A stretch of 64,000 nucleotides of DNA, from positions 238,234,166-238,298,165 of the forward strand of contig CM077666.1 in NCBI GenBank assembly GCA_039707655.1, in the 5' to 3' direction. Origin of the DNA: Elymus sibiricus (Eukaryota; Streptophyta; Magnoliopsida; Poales; Poaceae). This document shows, piece by piece, positions 47,001-58,446 of this stretch. The position numbers were made by a program, and so were the translations under genes. Position 1 is the stretch's first letter. Every line of letters starts with the position of its first letter. Below the pieces are notes generated by a model. The model had not been told where the DNA came from, did not search any database, and saw nothing but the letters and a program-made list of their open reading frames with translations.

Positions 47001-48266
47001 CCCCTCTGTCATCGATGGGATCGAGTCATAGTGCCACAGAACCGAGCTTACCCGTGCAGCCACATTTGCCGTTATGGGACGGCCTTGACTTGGTCTAAGA
47101 TTTGTGCTCTCTTATCGGTACCACCAAAGAGGGAAGGTTATGCGTGCGCGCTACCCTGGCCCGGTAGGCGGCGATAACCTTGTGAGCCCAGTTGATTGTT
47201 TAACCTGGGAGTCCCCGTTTGGGACAGTTTAGTTTGGCCGCGATGGTGGCAGGTGTCAAGAGTGACATAGGGGCCACCCAAGGCATGACTCCGGGAGAGG
47301 ATGATTGTCGGTGGCACGGTAGAGGAGTCACGAGTTAGGCAAGTTTCGTTGGAGCAGCACCGGTCCACCCGGAAGGGAAGTGTACTGAGGTACGGGACCA
47401 AGAGCTTCATAGTGTGGGTAAAGTGCGCAACCTCTGCAAAGTGTATGAATATATTCGAATAGCCGAGTCCACGGTATTGGACACAATTCATAATAGGTCA
47501 AACTATTTGGTCTTGGTCAATCTGGAGGACAAACCTGTTATTATAAACTTGTTAAAGAATGTGCTACTAAGTAAATGTGATCAGTTGGACCATGGGATAA
47601 TTGTGAGCAGTCACCATGTTGTTCCGACATGATCACGAGATGGGATCTCGGTGAGTCATAAGTTAGCCTAGAGGGGTAGTAAAACTGAATGATGTCACAA
47701 CATACTACTTCCATGCTTCACAGGAGGTAAGAGTAGTGTAGGTTTCAGTTTCATTTTGGATACCATGTCTCGTAGAAATAGTTATGCCATGCCATGATAT
47801 ATATATGTAGTTGTTATACTTGATCCATGTATGCCATGCCTGATCCATGATTTCCTGTTAATTCCATGCCATTCTTAGAATAAATTCTTATATAAGCATA
47901 GGACTTGCTTTGTCATATGCTTGTTTGGATGCTATGTATTTGGTTGTCTTGCGAGTACATTCAAAGTACTCACCTGGCCTTGCACGTGGCCAGTTGCAGG
48001 AGAAGATCCGTCATGCTAGACCGTAGCCCAGCCAGTCCTGTGAGTTGTGGAGCCCAGCCAGAGACGTCGTTGCCGCTGAACCAAGACCTCTGCTGCCATT
48101 TAGTTAGCCTTGGAGCTATGTAATATTGTTGTAAGCAACAGTATTGTAATACTCCATCTCATATAATAAAGCCATTTTGTGCCTGGAATTGCTGTATCAT
48201 GTCTCACACATGCGCCAGGTCTTATCCTGGAGCTGGCGTGCGTCGGCCCTCTATCGGGGTGCCACA
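44051..48266 (+). repeat. 5' LTR of element F
   Basis: TGTAACACCCCAAAAATCGG...ATCGGGGTGCCACA, 4216 bp. It has about 140 bp near 46090-46235 that the 3' LTR lacks. ORFs in the GC-rich block 45280-46430 occur, diverged and frameshifted, in both LTRs and are not treated as genes. Confidence 0.95.
45743..45750 (+). promoter_or_regulatory. TATA box of element F 5' LTR
   Basis: TATATAAG in a GC-rich setting, conserved at 52884-52891 in the 3' LTR. It is the best candidate for the genomic-RNA promoter, with the start expected about 30 bases downstream. Confidence 0.65.
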
Positions 48267-48272
48267 GAGCGC

Positions 48273-48284
48273 GGTATCAGAGCC
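48273..48284 (+). promoter_or_regulatory. Primer-binding site of element F
   Basis: GGTATCAGAGCC, complementary to the initiator-Met tRNA 3' end, six bases after the 5' LTR. The first base of the usual TGG triplet is changed to C. Confidence 0.85.
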
Positions 48285-48651
48285 AGGCTGGCTATAGGTT
48301 ACCCTAGCCTCGGACCACCCTTATTTTCAACCGGTAGTGAGCCCAATAGAGTTGACCCATCCCTGGCATCCGACACGGCCACTGTTGATCAACAAGCGGC
48401 GCAGTCGGAATTGATGTGTTCCTACCCAGTTGTCCGCCCACCCAGCCGTCCCTGGATTGGACCGCGACCCTACCCAGTTGTCGGCCGTGCTGGCGTATCC
48501 TCTACCCGGCACGAGAAGGATCCACGTCATGCTGGTATGTCCCAGCCCGGCTGCCTATTTAAACCCCTCCCACCTGCGAGTCACAGCCCTCTCCATTCCG
48601 TAAGCCAGATTTCCCAAGAGAACCCAGGCAAGTGTCCTCAAACCAGCAGCC

Positions 48652-49449
48652 ATGGCTAGTCCTTCCAGAGCACCCACTTTCCATAGCCAAACTTTGGCTA
48701 GTGGTTATGCCGGCTTTCCACCCATCCTTTCAAGTATGCTCACCCAAGCCCTTGGCTGTAGTACTAGCCCGGTGTATCTGGTGTTCCAATCGGAACCCGT
48801 CCCTCACCTTTGCCGATTCTATGCGAAGGCACATATCTGCCCAGGTCCAGCAGAAGATGGGAAGCCCTTGACTTTTCAGGGCAAACCCATGCCCACCCCC
48901 GCGTTGGCTGTCCAGACAGCTGCTGCGGAAGCCATCGCCCGTCTTCATTTCCAGTTTTCACAAGTAGCGGAGATGCGGGAGTTCCGCTACTTTCCCTCTA
49001 CATCCAGCGAAGGCTGCGAGTTCTCCAGTATAGTCGAGGATGCCGACCCGGCAATGGCTCGCCTGGTTCAGTTCATTGCTACCCAAGGACTGCTGCTCTC
49101 CGGCATTCTTGGAGAGTTTAAAGCCATTGACCGTGACACCATTCGGGTTGTTACGGAAGCATACCGTGAGGCTCGTCAAACTGCATCCCAGGCCACCAGT
49201 TCCCTGATGCCAAACCCAGTGCCACCTTCGCAGCTAGTGCCACCCTCGCAACTCGAGAACCCATATCGACCAGGCATCATTTCCCCAAGTTCCTTCTACC
49301 AAGCTTTTCGGCGTCTAAATCGTCGGGATGTGTTCCGTCAGGTTCCAGCCGCAGCTCCAGCAGTTGAGCCCCAACCTATAGAGGTGTCCGACGATGAAGA
49401 CGGAAGTTGGCTCAGCCTGCGTCCCCCAGGAGAGCCCCAACAAGAGTAG
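48652..49449 (+). CDS. Element F ORF: dsRNA-binding-fold-like protein, function unknown
   Basis: An intact 265-residue ORF, MASPSRAPTFHSQTLASGY onward, and the only long one in F. It occupies the place of gag. Residues about 24-98 follow the layout of a double-stranded-RNA-binding domain: a first helix (PILSSMLTQALG), then SPVYLVFQ, PHLCRFYAKAHI matching the H...F..V.I strand pattern, a variable loop and a final helix ALAVQTAAAEAIARL. The basic KKxAK motif that contacts RNA in canonical domains is absent. A helical middle (ADPAMARLVQFIATQGLLL), a Pro-rich linker (PPSQLVPPSQLENPY) and an acidic end (EVSDDEDGSW) follow. No capsid, zinc-knuckle or protease motif is visible. The start is the first ATG of the interior long frame. 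The domain assignment is my inference. Confidence 0.6.
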   Translation: MASPSRAPTFHSQTLASGYAGFPPILSSMLTQALGCSTSPVYLVFQSEPVPHLCRFYAKAHICPGPAEDGKPLTFQGKPMPTPALAVQTAAAEAIARLHFQFSQVAEMREFRYFPSTSSEGCEFSSIVEDADPAMARLVQFIATQGLLLSGILGEFKAIDRDTIRVVTEAYREARQTASQATSSLMPNPVPPSQLVPPSQLENPYRPGIISPSSFYQAFRRLNRRDVFRQVPAAAPAVEPQPIEVSDDEDGSWLSLRPPGEPQQE

Positions 49450-50400
49450 AACCCTGTAGCCGGGAGTGAGTTGTTGCTATTAGCTGCCTAGTAAGGTTGT
49501 GTGTTGTTGTATGCTTGTATGCTTGTAACTTGTGTGCCGTTGTAACATTATGTATGTCTGCTTGCTCTGTGTGTTTGGTTCATTGCCTCTCCGTTAAGCA
49601 AAAATGCTTAACAGAGCCGGCAATGGTTTTTAACAAGATTTTAGTCAGTAGAGCACTTACACCTAAAAACAATGGACTTGCCCGGAGTCCCTAATGAAAT
49701 GTGAGCTGGTGTAGGTATATGTATACCAGGAGTACATACACCCACTAGCATTAAAACACCCTAGTGTAATCTGCTGGATGTGTTCTTTGCATGTATTCTA
49801 CTTCTATATGCATTCTGCATTTGCTTGCATATTGGTTTGAGAAGATTGCGTGTGTATTGTGTGAGAATGTCTGCACGCCAAGTTCATTCTCCTGAGTACA
49901 ATCGCAGTAGTACTCGGGTAGAATGCAAAGCCGCATACCCTTACCCATCTATGCTTTCTCCGTTTGCCAGCCTCCCAAACCCAGAACTCTGGGGAGCCAG
50001 TTCTTCCCAAAAATTCCCCGGTCCCAAAATCTTTTTCCCGGAACTCAGCTGCAATCTCGGAGAAATTCTGAGAAATTTTATTGCAGCATAAACCGTTACA
50101 ACCCCTCTAGTCCAAGATCTAAACCCCAATTTAACCACAACACCCACTTATTGTGGATGTTGTTCGATGAGGAGCTACCAGCAGCATGATCTCTGCATTG
50201 GTAGAACTCCACTGACCACACCGCACTAGCCACCGACCCAGCGGCGCCTCTGTCACAGTCTTGCGTGACGCTGGATAGACCGCCACCTCGCACCGCAGCC
50301 CACGCTTATTCTGCCCACCTGAGACAGTGAAGGAACCAGCGTGGCTGATCACCAGCCACCCTGCCGGCATCGTCCTCGTCTCGACCCACCGCGGCAGGAC
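49450..50400. other. Non-coding interior of element F
   Basis: No convincing gene. Short ORFs in several frames have no recognisable motif. The left half has TTGTATGCTTGTATGCTTGT-type short repeats. Confidence 0.4.
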
Positions 50401-50419
50401 CCTCGTCGTTGCGAGCTCG

Positions 50420-50572
50420 CTACAACACGATGAGCTGCAGCAGGCAGAGCGCCGAACCGATTAGCGTAGCCAGCAGCGCTGTGAGGAACCACCGTAGCCC
50501 CACCAGGAACACCGCATCGCTGAAGGATCTCGGCTCGAGCTCGTCCAAACCAAAGAGATGGAAGAGAGGCAT
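50420..50572 (-). CDS. Antisense 50-residue hydrophobic ORF in element F
   Basis: On the minus strand, a TATAAAAG (50611-50604) precedes an ATG at 50572. The product starts MPLFHLFGLDELEPRS and ends in a hydrophobic stretch, FLTALLATLIGSALCLLQLI, that could be a single membrane segment. The frame is open further upstream to 50668. It may be a captured host fragment or chance; no family recognised. The GC-rich surroundings (50200-50850) differ from the AT-rich neighbours, which favours capture. Confidence 0.35.
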   Translation of the reverse strand: MPLFHLFGLDELEPRSFSDAVFLVGLRWFLTALLATLIGSALCLLQLIVL

Positions 50573-51196
50573 GGTGTGTTGGACAGAGTCGCGTTGCCGT
50601 CGTCTTTTATAGCCCAAGTCCGGTGTACGATGAGCAAGGTCCAGGAGAACCGCGCGTCGCTCGATCACCGGCGTCCAGGAGGCGAATCCGCGAGCAGTGC
50701 CGACCGGCGCTGGACCGCGATGGGAGTGCCCTCTACGTTGACCTCGTGCACGCCGCGCACTATCATCGTAGGGTGTGCTTTATGCCCTAGGGGCTAGGAC
50801 GCGAGCTGTGCCCGGCCGCACGCGGAACAGCGCGGGAGCAAGAGAGAGCCGTTGGTCGGAGAAAGAAGAAGGAGGCTGCCAGTGGGCCCTGGGCCCACCT
50901 GTCAGGGAGAGAGGCCACTGTTCATTGAGGTGCCCCTAACATTTTTGGAAAAAGGTATTTTTGCTTTTTCTAAAAATGACAGGGCTACGAGAGCAACCCA
51001 GCGACCCCTACCCGTGGAATAGATCCCGCAATATCTGTATCTCGATCTGGGTGTACCAATTTTTGGTACTTTTAACTCGGTTGTTTTCAACCACAGTGTT
51101 AAAACCCAACCCAGAGGTTTTTCCAGGAGGAGTAGTATTTGTTTTGAGCTAACCCTAGGAATCTCGAGGACGAGATTCTCTTAAGGGTGGAAGGTT

Positions 51197-54100
51197 TGTA
51201 ACACCCCAAAAATCGGGTTATCGATTTTTGTGCTGTTATTCCTTCCAAGCTTTCCTCTCCCAAATTTTTTCCTCTGGAATCTGGTAAGTGACCAGGTGAA
51301 TCCAGACAATCTTCAACCTCTCCAGACACATGCTCTTGTGCCAGCCAAGCTCCCGTCAGTAAACCCCGAATTTCATTCAAACCCTAGTTCCAAAATATTG
51401 GAACTAGAAATCCTGCCTTTGTGTTTACAAAGGAGCTATCATTTTCCTTGCCCTGTTGATCCTCCCAAAAATTTCCAGAGATCCTGCTTCACTCATAAAC
51501 CCTAGATGTGCAAAAATATTGCCAAGTCATATGCAATGATTTTCATCTAGAATTAATTCCTTTTTCTGCCTTTTTGAGGAATTAAATCCAGGAAATTATC
51601 TATCCATCTCCAAAGTTCATGAAAACTTGTGGAGATATTATTTGTGATCATGTTGAGCTCTTACAAAAATATTGGCCATAATTAAATAAATGAAATTGCA
51701 TTTTCCAATTTAAAGCCAATATTGCAATTTGGGGCCTTTCCAACGGAACTACCATTTTGGTAGCCAGGAAAAATACCAAATAATTTGTGGAGCTTATCCT
51801 ATCAATATATTCACCATTTCCATCAAAATCTCAAGTTCCACAATTCAAATTTTGAGCACAACATCCATTTGCAAATTATGTCCAGATTCGCAGTTTGCAA
51901 AGGAAGTGCTTGAACCCTTGATCTTTTTGGGCTGAAATTTTTCAGGGTGATTAACAATGATAAATCACCTCTGGGTACCAAAAACCAGCCCATTTCATCT
52001 AGCCAAACTTCCCCAGTAAATTATCCAAGTTTCTGTCCAGATTGCATCTCTGTGAAGGAAGTACCTTCATAGATGATCAAATTGAGCTGAAATTTTTCCA
52101 GCTATCTCTCATGACTATATCATCACCCTATACCAAAAATCGGCCAAATCTAACTAGCCAGTCGATCCCAACATCATCATTTCCATTTCTGGCCAGTTTC
52201 AAGGTTTCAAAGGAAGTACCATCTAGAGTTGCCCATTTGTGCTGGAATTTTGTCAGCATGGCTACCTTAGTAGATGACTCACCCATGCCAGTGATCAGGC
52301 CAAGAGGAGCACTGTGTTGACCACACCACATGTCAACAGTTTGCTGCTGGAAACTGTTTGACCTAGGTGTAGTCACACAAGAGCTCTCCCGTGCCATCCA
52401 GCTGCACAAGTCAACTCAAGGAAGGAAGGAGAACCCCCTAGACAAGGTTTGGCATGGAGTGCGGCGTGGAAACACCGTGGCCACGTGGTGAGCACGCGCA
52501 GAGCGTGCCAAATGGGCGCTCTGTGCATTGGATGCTTCGGGAGCTCGCTCCAGCAGGTTCCAGCTCGTCCGGGCGCGCCAGCGAGCTCTCCACCGCACGC
52601 GTATGCCCTCTGGTACATCCCCCCCTCGTCCCGTAGCCTTTGGACGGCCGTGCCGACATGGGTGCTCCGCCAGATCTTCGCCATGGCACCGGGCGCCCCG
52701 CAGCTTCGGCCAGCGTCCAGCTCGATCCGGAGCTCTCCACCGCGCGCGTGCGACGACTAGAGACTTCCTGCCCACGTCCCTTAGCCCGTTGGCCGGCTGT
52801 GCCGACATCGATGCTCCGCTCGACCATCGCCACGGCATCGCCTCTCGAAGCCTCGGCCGTTGTCGCGTAGCCCTCCCCTCGGCTATATAAGCGTGCCCCG
52901 AGCCTCTCCCGAGCAGCAGCAAGCCCAGCCCCCTCCAATCCGAGCTCGGGGAGCTCTCTCCTCGCCCACGGCCGCGGCTCTGCCGACGTTCCTCTCGGCT
53001 GATTCCGGCCGTGTGGCCCTCCCCTTCCACTTCATTCCAGTCCTCGGCCTCCCCAGTAGTCCACCGAGCTGCCGCCCCCTCCAATTTCCGCCGGAGCAGC
53101 CCGTACCCGGCACCCCAAGCGCTGCCATGGCCGTCTCCTCTACCGCCCGTGACCACCTCCCCTTCGAGCTCTCCCAAGCTTCCCGGCGACTGTCTCCGGG
53201 CGCGGTGCAGCGCCTAGAGCTCGCCAGGCAGAGGAAAAAAGTCAACCCGGGCCCAGCGGCTGTAAGTGGAAGCGCACTCCATGCGTTACGCTTTCTGTTC
53301 ACTGAAAGTGCATTTCCAAAAATGCGCTTTCGTTTTTTCAGCCGGGGACCGAAACAGCTACTTTGCGAACGGTCATTCGTTAAGGGCCGAAATGCGCAGT
53401 TTTCTGTCCGTTTCTCTGCTTGACGAACGAACGGCCGTTTCTCCGCGACTGTAACTCCGATTGAGGTAAATCCAACACCCACGTTTTTAGTTCGTCGAGC
53501 CCGTTCCAATGGTATCATTTTCATAATGTTTTCATACTGTGAAAATGACCATTTTGCCCTTGCCCTTAGATCAGCCCTTCGAGAGGGAAACTTTTCCGGC
53601 AAATCTTCCCGCGAGCTCATCGCACTTCTTCCCAGTGACTCCGTCAACCCCAAGGCAAGCCAACCTCTTATCATGAGCTCTAGACTTGTGTGATGACTTT
53701 GCTTGCACCCTGTGTGTGTGTGTGGTACTATATTTTAGATCATCTGTTAGTCTGCACTAACATAGCCCTGTTATTTCATCTGTGCCAGATGCTAGTGTTA
53801 TTTACCATGTGATATCATGAATTGCTTTCCTATCATATTTTCCCATGCTAATAGCAATACTTTTAATACCATTATCATGTTAGTACTATGATTTGATCTC
53901 ATGCCATGATTATCAATACTGTTATGGTTTTGTTATGCTGCTGTTAAGAGATTGTTCCTGCTCATAAATGTTGATGTGATGGTACGATGGTGGAAAGGTT
54001 AAATTGAACTTATAAAGTAAACCCCCTCCATCATCGATGGGATCGAGTCATAGTGCCACCAAACCGAGCTTACCCGTGCAGCCACATTTGCCGTTCTGGG

Positions 54101-55287
54101 ACGGCCTTGACTTGGTCTAAGCTTTGTGCTCTCTTATCGGTACCACCAAAGAGGGAAGGTTATGCGTGCGCGCTACCCTGGCCCGGTAGGCGGCGATAAC
54201 CTTGTGAGCCCAGTTGATTGTTTAACCCGGGAGTCCCCGTTTGGGACAGTTTAGTTTGGCCACGACGGTGGCAGGTGTCAAGAGTGACACAGGGGCCACC
54301 CAGGGCATGACTCCGTTGGAGGATGATTGTCGATGGTATGGTAGAGGAGTCACGAGTTAGGCAAGTTTCGTTGGAGCAGCACCGGTCCACCCGGAAGGGA
54401 AGTGTACCGAGGTACGGGACCAGGAGCTTCATAGTGTGGGTAAAGTGCGCAACCTCTGCAGAGTGTATGAATCTATTCGAATAGCCGAGTCCACGGTATT
54501 GGACACGGTTCGTACTAGGTCACACTATTTGGTCTTGGTCGATCTGGAGGACAAACCAGTTATTATAAACTTGTTAAAGAATGTGCTACTAAGTAAATGT
54601 GATTAGTTGGACTATGGGATAATTGTGAGCAGTCACCATGTTGTTCCGACATGATCACGAGATGGGATCTCGGTGAGTCATAAATTAGCCCAGAGGGGTA
54701 GTAAAACTGAATGATTTCACAACATACTACTTCCATGCTTCACAGGAGGTAAGAGTAGTGTAGGTTTAAGTTTAATTTTGGATACCATGTCTCGTAGAAA
54801 TAGTTATGCCATGCCATGATATATATGTAGTTGTTATACTTGATCCATGTATGCCATGCCTGATCCATGATTTCCTGTTAATTCCATGCCATGCTTAGAA
54901 TAAATTCTTATATAAGCATAGGGCTTGCTTTGTCATCTGCTTGTTTGGATGCTATGTATTTGGTTGTCTTGCGAGTACATTCAAAGTACTCACCTGGCCT
55001 TGCACGTGGCCAGTTGCAGGAGAAGATCCGTCATGCTAGACCATAGCCCAGCTAGTCCTGTGAGTTGTGGAGCCCAGTCAGAGACGTCGTTGCCGCTGAA
55101 CCAAGACCTCCGCTGCCATTTAGTTAGCCTTGGAGCTATGTAATATTGTTGTAAGCAATAGTATTGCAACACTCCATCTCATATAATAAAGCCATTTTTG
55201 TGCCTGGAATTGCTGTATCATGTCTCACACATGCGCCAGGTCTTATCCTGGGGCTGGCGTGCGTCGGCCCTCTATCGGGGTGCCACA
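51197..55287 (+). repeat. 3' LTR of element F
   Basis: A 4091-bp direct repeat of 44051-48266. By eye about seven substitutions and one small indel separate the first 180 bp. It lacks about 140 bp present in the 5' LTR and carries about 26 extra bases (CTTGACGAACGAACGGCCGT region, near 53418). Confidence 0.95.
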
Positions 55288-57470
55288 AACCACCTGCGAG
55301 TGGCCCAACTATATGTATGAAAAGGGTGGTGTGATATTTAAATACCCAATTCACAACTTTGATGTGGCACATGTGCCTAGCAAATTAACCGGACATCCCC
55401 GACCCCACGGAGGTTCAGGAAGTGCGAAGTACCCCCCACCCCACCCACACACACACACTTTGAGTCGGTGGGAGAGGGCATCTCACCAAGATGTAGTGTA
55501 ACACGGACCAAGAAGAATCCACCTTGGTCGGATAACCTCTCTTTTTGTTGGTCAAAGTGATGGACATCCACGTGACCCCACAGATGGGCTAGCTCGCCGA
55601 TAACCACGCAAGGGAGTAGTGCCCAAAGACAACCACTGCCTGCATGTGGCCCAAACATATGTATGGAAGTGTTGTGTGGTGTGTTTGAATACCCAATGCA
55701 CAACTTTGATGTGGCACGGTACCATGCTTTGGAACCAAAAAGTCCCCACATGGAGCAAGGGTCCACGACGCGTACTATGTATGTCACCCCACTTCGAGCC
55801 GGTGAAGGGGATTCATGCGTACCCATGCGCTCAAACTTAATTAGGTCTGGAATCTCACCATGACCTACTACATGGTAACACAAACCAAAGAAGAAGAATC
55901 CACCCTGGTAATCTCTCTCATTGCCGGTCGAAGTGATGGACGTCCATGCGGGCCCATGAGTATATAGGCTTGCTGCCGATAACCACGTGAGGGGGAGTAC
56001 TATCCGAAGACAACCACTGCATGCATGTGTCCCAAACATATGTATATGGAGGTGATGCATGCATGTTTGAATACCATGCACAACATTGATGTGGTGCCCG
56101 CGTCAAAAATCATACAGTCCCCACACAGAGCAAGATCGGTTCATGACGCAACGTGTGCTGCCCCCCCACTTCGATCCAGTGGGAGGGATTCATGCATGAG
56201 TACACATGCATGCACTCAAACTATATTATGTAATCACATAGCATGACCTATACCGTAAGACAAACCAAAAATTAATCCCCTCCTAAGTCAAATTAACCTC
56301 TCTCGCTGTCGGTCAAAGTGATGGACCAAGCGGGCCCAAAGATGGAAAGCATCGATATCGCCGATAACCGCGTGAGAGAGTGCCAGAGGACAACCGCCAT
56401 CGCTTGCATGCGGGCCAAAACATATGTACGTATAGAGGTGTGTGGTTGTTGTGATGTTTGAATACCCAAAATGCACAACTTTGATGTGGCACCTGTCTCG
56501 GAAACCGTAAAGTCCCATCCCCCTCTTCGACGCATACTATATACTCCTACCATAACACAAACCAAAAAGAATCCTCCTTGTCGGTCAAATTAACCTCTCT
56601 TGTTGGGTCGAAGTGATGGACGACGTCCTCGCGGGCCCACAGATGGAAGCGTCGCACGCGAGTGAGTGTCCTGTAGGACAACCACCGCCTGCATGTGGCC
56701 CAAAGAGGTTTTGTCTGATGTTTGAACACCCAATGCACAACTTTCATGTGGCACCTGCCTCAGAAACTGGAAAGTCCCCACATGGAGCGAGGTTCGTCAT
56801 GACGCGTAGTATATGCTTGTCCCCTCCCCCCTCTTCGACGCGAACTATATACTCCTATCGTAACACAAACCAAAAAGAATCATCCTTGTTGGTCAAATTA
56901 ACCTCTCTCGCTGTAGGTCAAAGTGATGGACGACGACCTCGCGGGCCCACAGAAAGCGTCACACGCGAGTGAGTGTCCTAGGACAAAACCACCACCTGCA
57001 TGCCCAAAGAGGTGTTGTGTGCTGTTTGAATACCCACTTCACAACTTTGATGTGGCACATGCTTCGCAAACCGGAAATGCCCTACACAGAGGTTCATGGC
57101 ATGTCGTAGTGCCCCTCACTTCGAGCCAGTAGGAGGGATTCATGTGTACGCACGCGCGCTCGAACTTTGATCTGGAATCTCACCATGATCCACACCGTAA
57201 CGCATCCCAAGATGAATCCACCTTTGGTCAAATGCCTCTCGATGTCGGTGAAAAGTGATAACCTTCGCGGGCTAACGAATGGGCGCATCACTGATAACCG
57301 CACGAGGGAGTGTCCGAGGACCACCATGCATGCATGCATGTGGCCCAAACATGTATGTATGAAAGGGCCGTGTAATGTTTTAAATAACCAATTCACGACT
57401 TTGATGTGGCACCTGCCTCACAAAATGGTCAACCCCACATGGTGGCTCACGACTCGCAGTGTACTGCCGG
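55288..57470. repeat. Irregular ~260-390-bp tandem array, right part
   Basis: The core TTTGAATACCCAATGCACAA and TTTGATGTGGCACCTG recurs at about 55342, 55689, 56069, 56461, 56724, 57030 and 57383. Each unit also has CGCGGGCCCACAGATGG, GATAACCGCGTGAGGGAGTG and GACAACCACCGCATGCATGTGGCCC. No ORF is conserved among units. I do not recognise the family. Confidence 0.88.
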
Positions 57471-57471
57471 A

Positions 57472-57489
57472 CCCCCCCCCCCCCCCCCC
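57472..57489. repeat. Poly-C run (about 18)
   Basis: Homopolymer at the end of the tandem array, followed by CA-rich sequence. Confidence 0.9.
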
Positions 57490-57539
57490 GATACACACAC
57501 ACCGCACCACCACCGCCACTATGAGGCATGTTAAACTTT

Positions 57540-58060
57540 TTCCACGGTGAACATATGTGACCAAAGGAGTGTCGTGTTAAAATTTGGAAGAAAAAAAATC
57601 AGAGATTGTCATTCAGACGTTTTTATACATAGATTCATTTCCTAGGGATATAATGTGCAAAAATCAAATTTGAGCTACATGCACATGTGATAGTGCACCA
57701 AAATGGATTGGAAAATCATATGTGTGTCTCAGGGTGCATGTTTAGTTCCCATGCAAGAAATTTCAAACATTGAGAATCTTGATTTTTAAAATCCAGAAAT
57801 CCAAAACTTAGTTGAAATTGATGAAACTTATCGTGGTGTCATATGGACACCAATAGACTGTGATATTGTATTTTTTTCAAATTTGAGACAAGTTTTGATA
57901 TATTATTCTTACAAATGGGAGATTATTAATAATTGGCAACCAGTATCGCAAACGGATTATTTATTCGTACCATGGGCGTTAGACCAATAATGTACGTGCC
58001 ATGCTTCGGTTAAGTAATAAAGCGGCAGAATTAATCATCAAAAAACAAAAACAATATACG
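57540..58060. other. Unassigned AT-rich sequence
   Basis: No gene, terminal repeat or tandem structure recognised. Confidence 0.35.
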
Positions 58061-58099
58061 TGCCGCCACGCGTCCCGTGTGACGTGCGAACAGGCGTGA

Positions 58100-58275
58100 G
58101 TTGACGGGATGCATGCAAGCAGTCTGCCGCGCAGGCAGACCGGGAGGCGTGCGGGCAGGTGTGTGAATTGACGGGAGGCATGTTCACTGCGTAGTGTCAC
58201 CGGGAGGCATGCGAGTAGCTGTGTGAAATGAAGGTAGGCATGCGAGTAGTCCGCTGCGCAGGCTCACCGGGAGGC
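58100..58275. repeat. Short tandem repeat ACCGGGAGGCATGCG, about 60-bp period
   Basis: ACCGGGAGGC(G/A)TGCG recurs at about 58139, 58199 and 58266, with GTGTGAA(T/A)TGA between. It lies directly upstream of the next gene. Confidence 0.75.
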
Positions 58276-58346
58276 GAGCCAGCCCTTTGACCGCCGCCCG
58301 CCTCGCTCCCACTGCTCCATATTAATGGTGCGCCCGAGCCGCTGGT

Positions 58347-58353
58347 TATAATA
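58347..58353 (+). promoter_or_regulatory. Possible TATA box
   Basis: TATAATA, about 100 bases before the ATG at 58447, in an otherwise GC-rich stretch. Confidence 0.4.
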
Positions 58354-58446
58354 GGCGGCCACACCCCCCCATTCTTGCTACACACACAATCCTCTCTCTC
58401 CGCATGCATCCTCGACGCCACTCTCAGTCGTCACCGCCGTCAGTGT

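Larger units (their letters stand above)
44046..55292 (+). mobile_element. Element F: 11.2-kb non-autonomous LTR retrotransposon (LARD-like)
   Basis: The body is 44051-55287, with identical aacca target copies on both sides (44046-44050, 55288-55292). LTRs are 4216 and 4091 bp. The 2.9-kb interior has an initiator-Met primer site, one 265-residue ORF and a purine-rich tract (AAGGGTGGAAGG) before the 3' LTR. There is no protease, RT or integrase. Large LTRs plus a pol-less interior match large retrotransposon derivatives such as barley Sukkula; the exact family is not established. Confidence 0.93.

Noticed and set aside
55377..56081. 234-residue minus-strand ORF in the tandem array
   Set aside because: It spans two array units that would have to encode the same peptide, but the frame is not kept between units.
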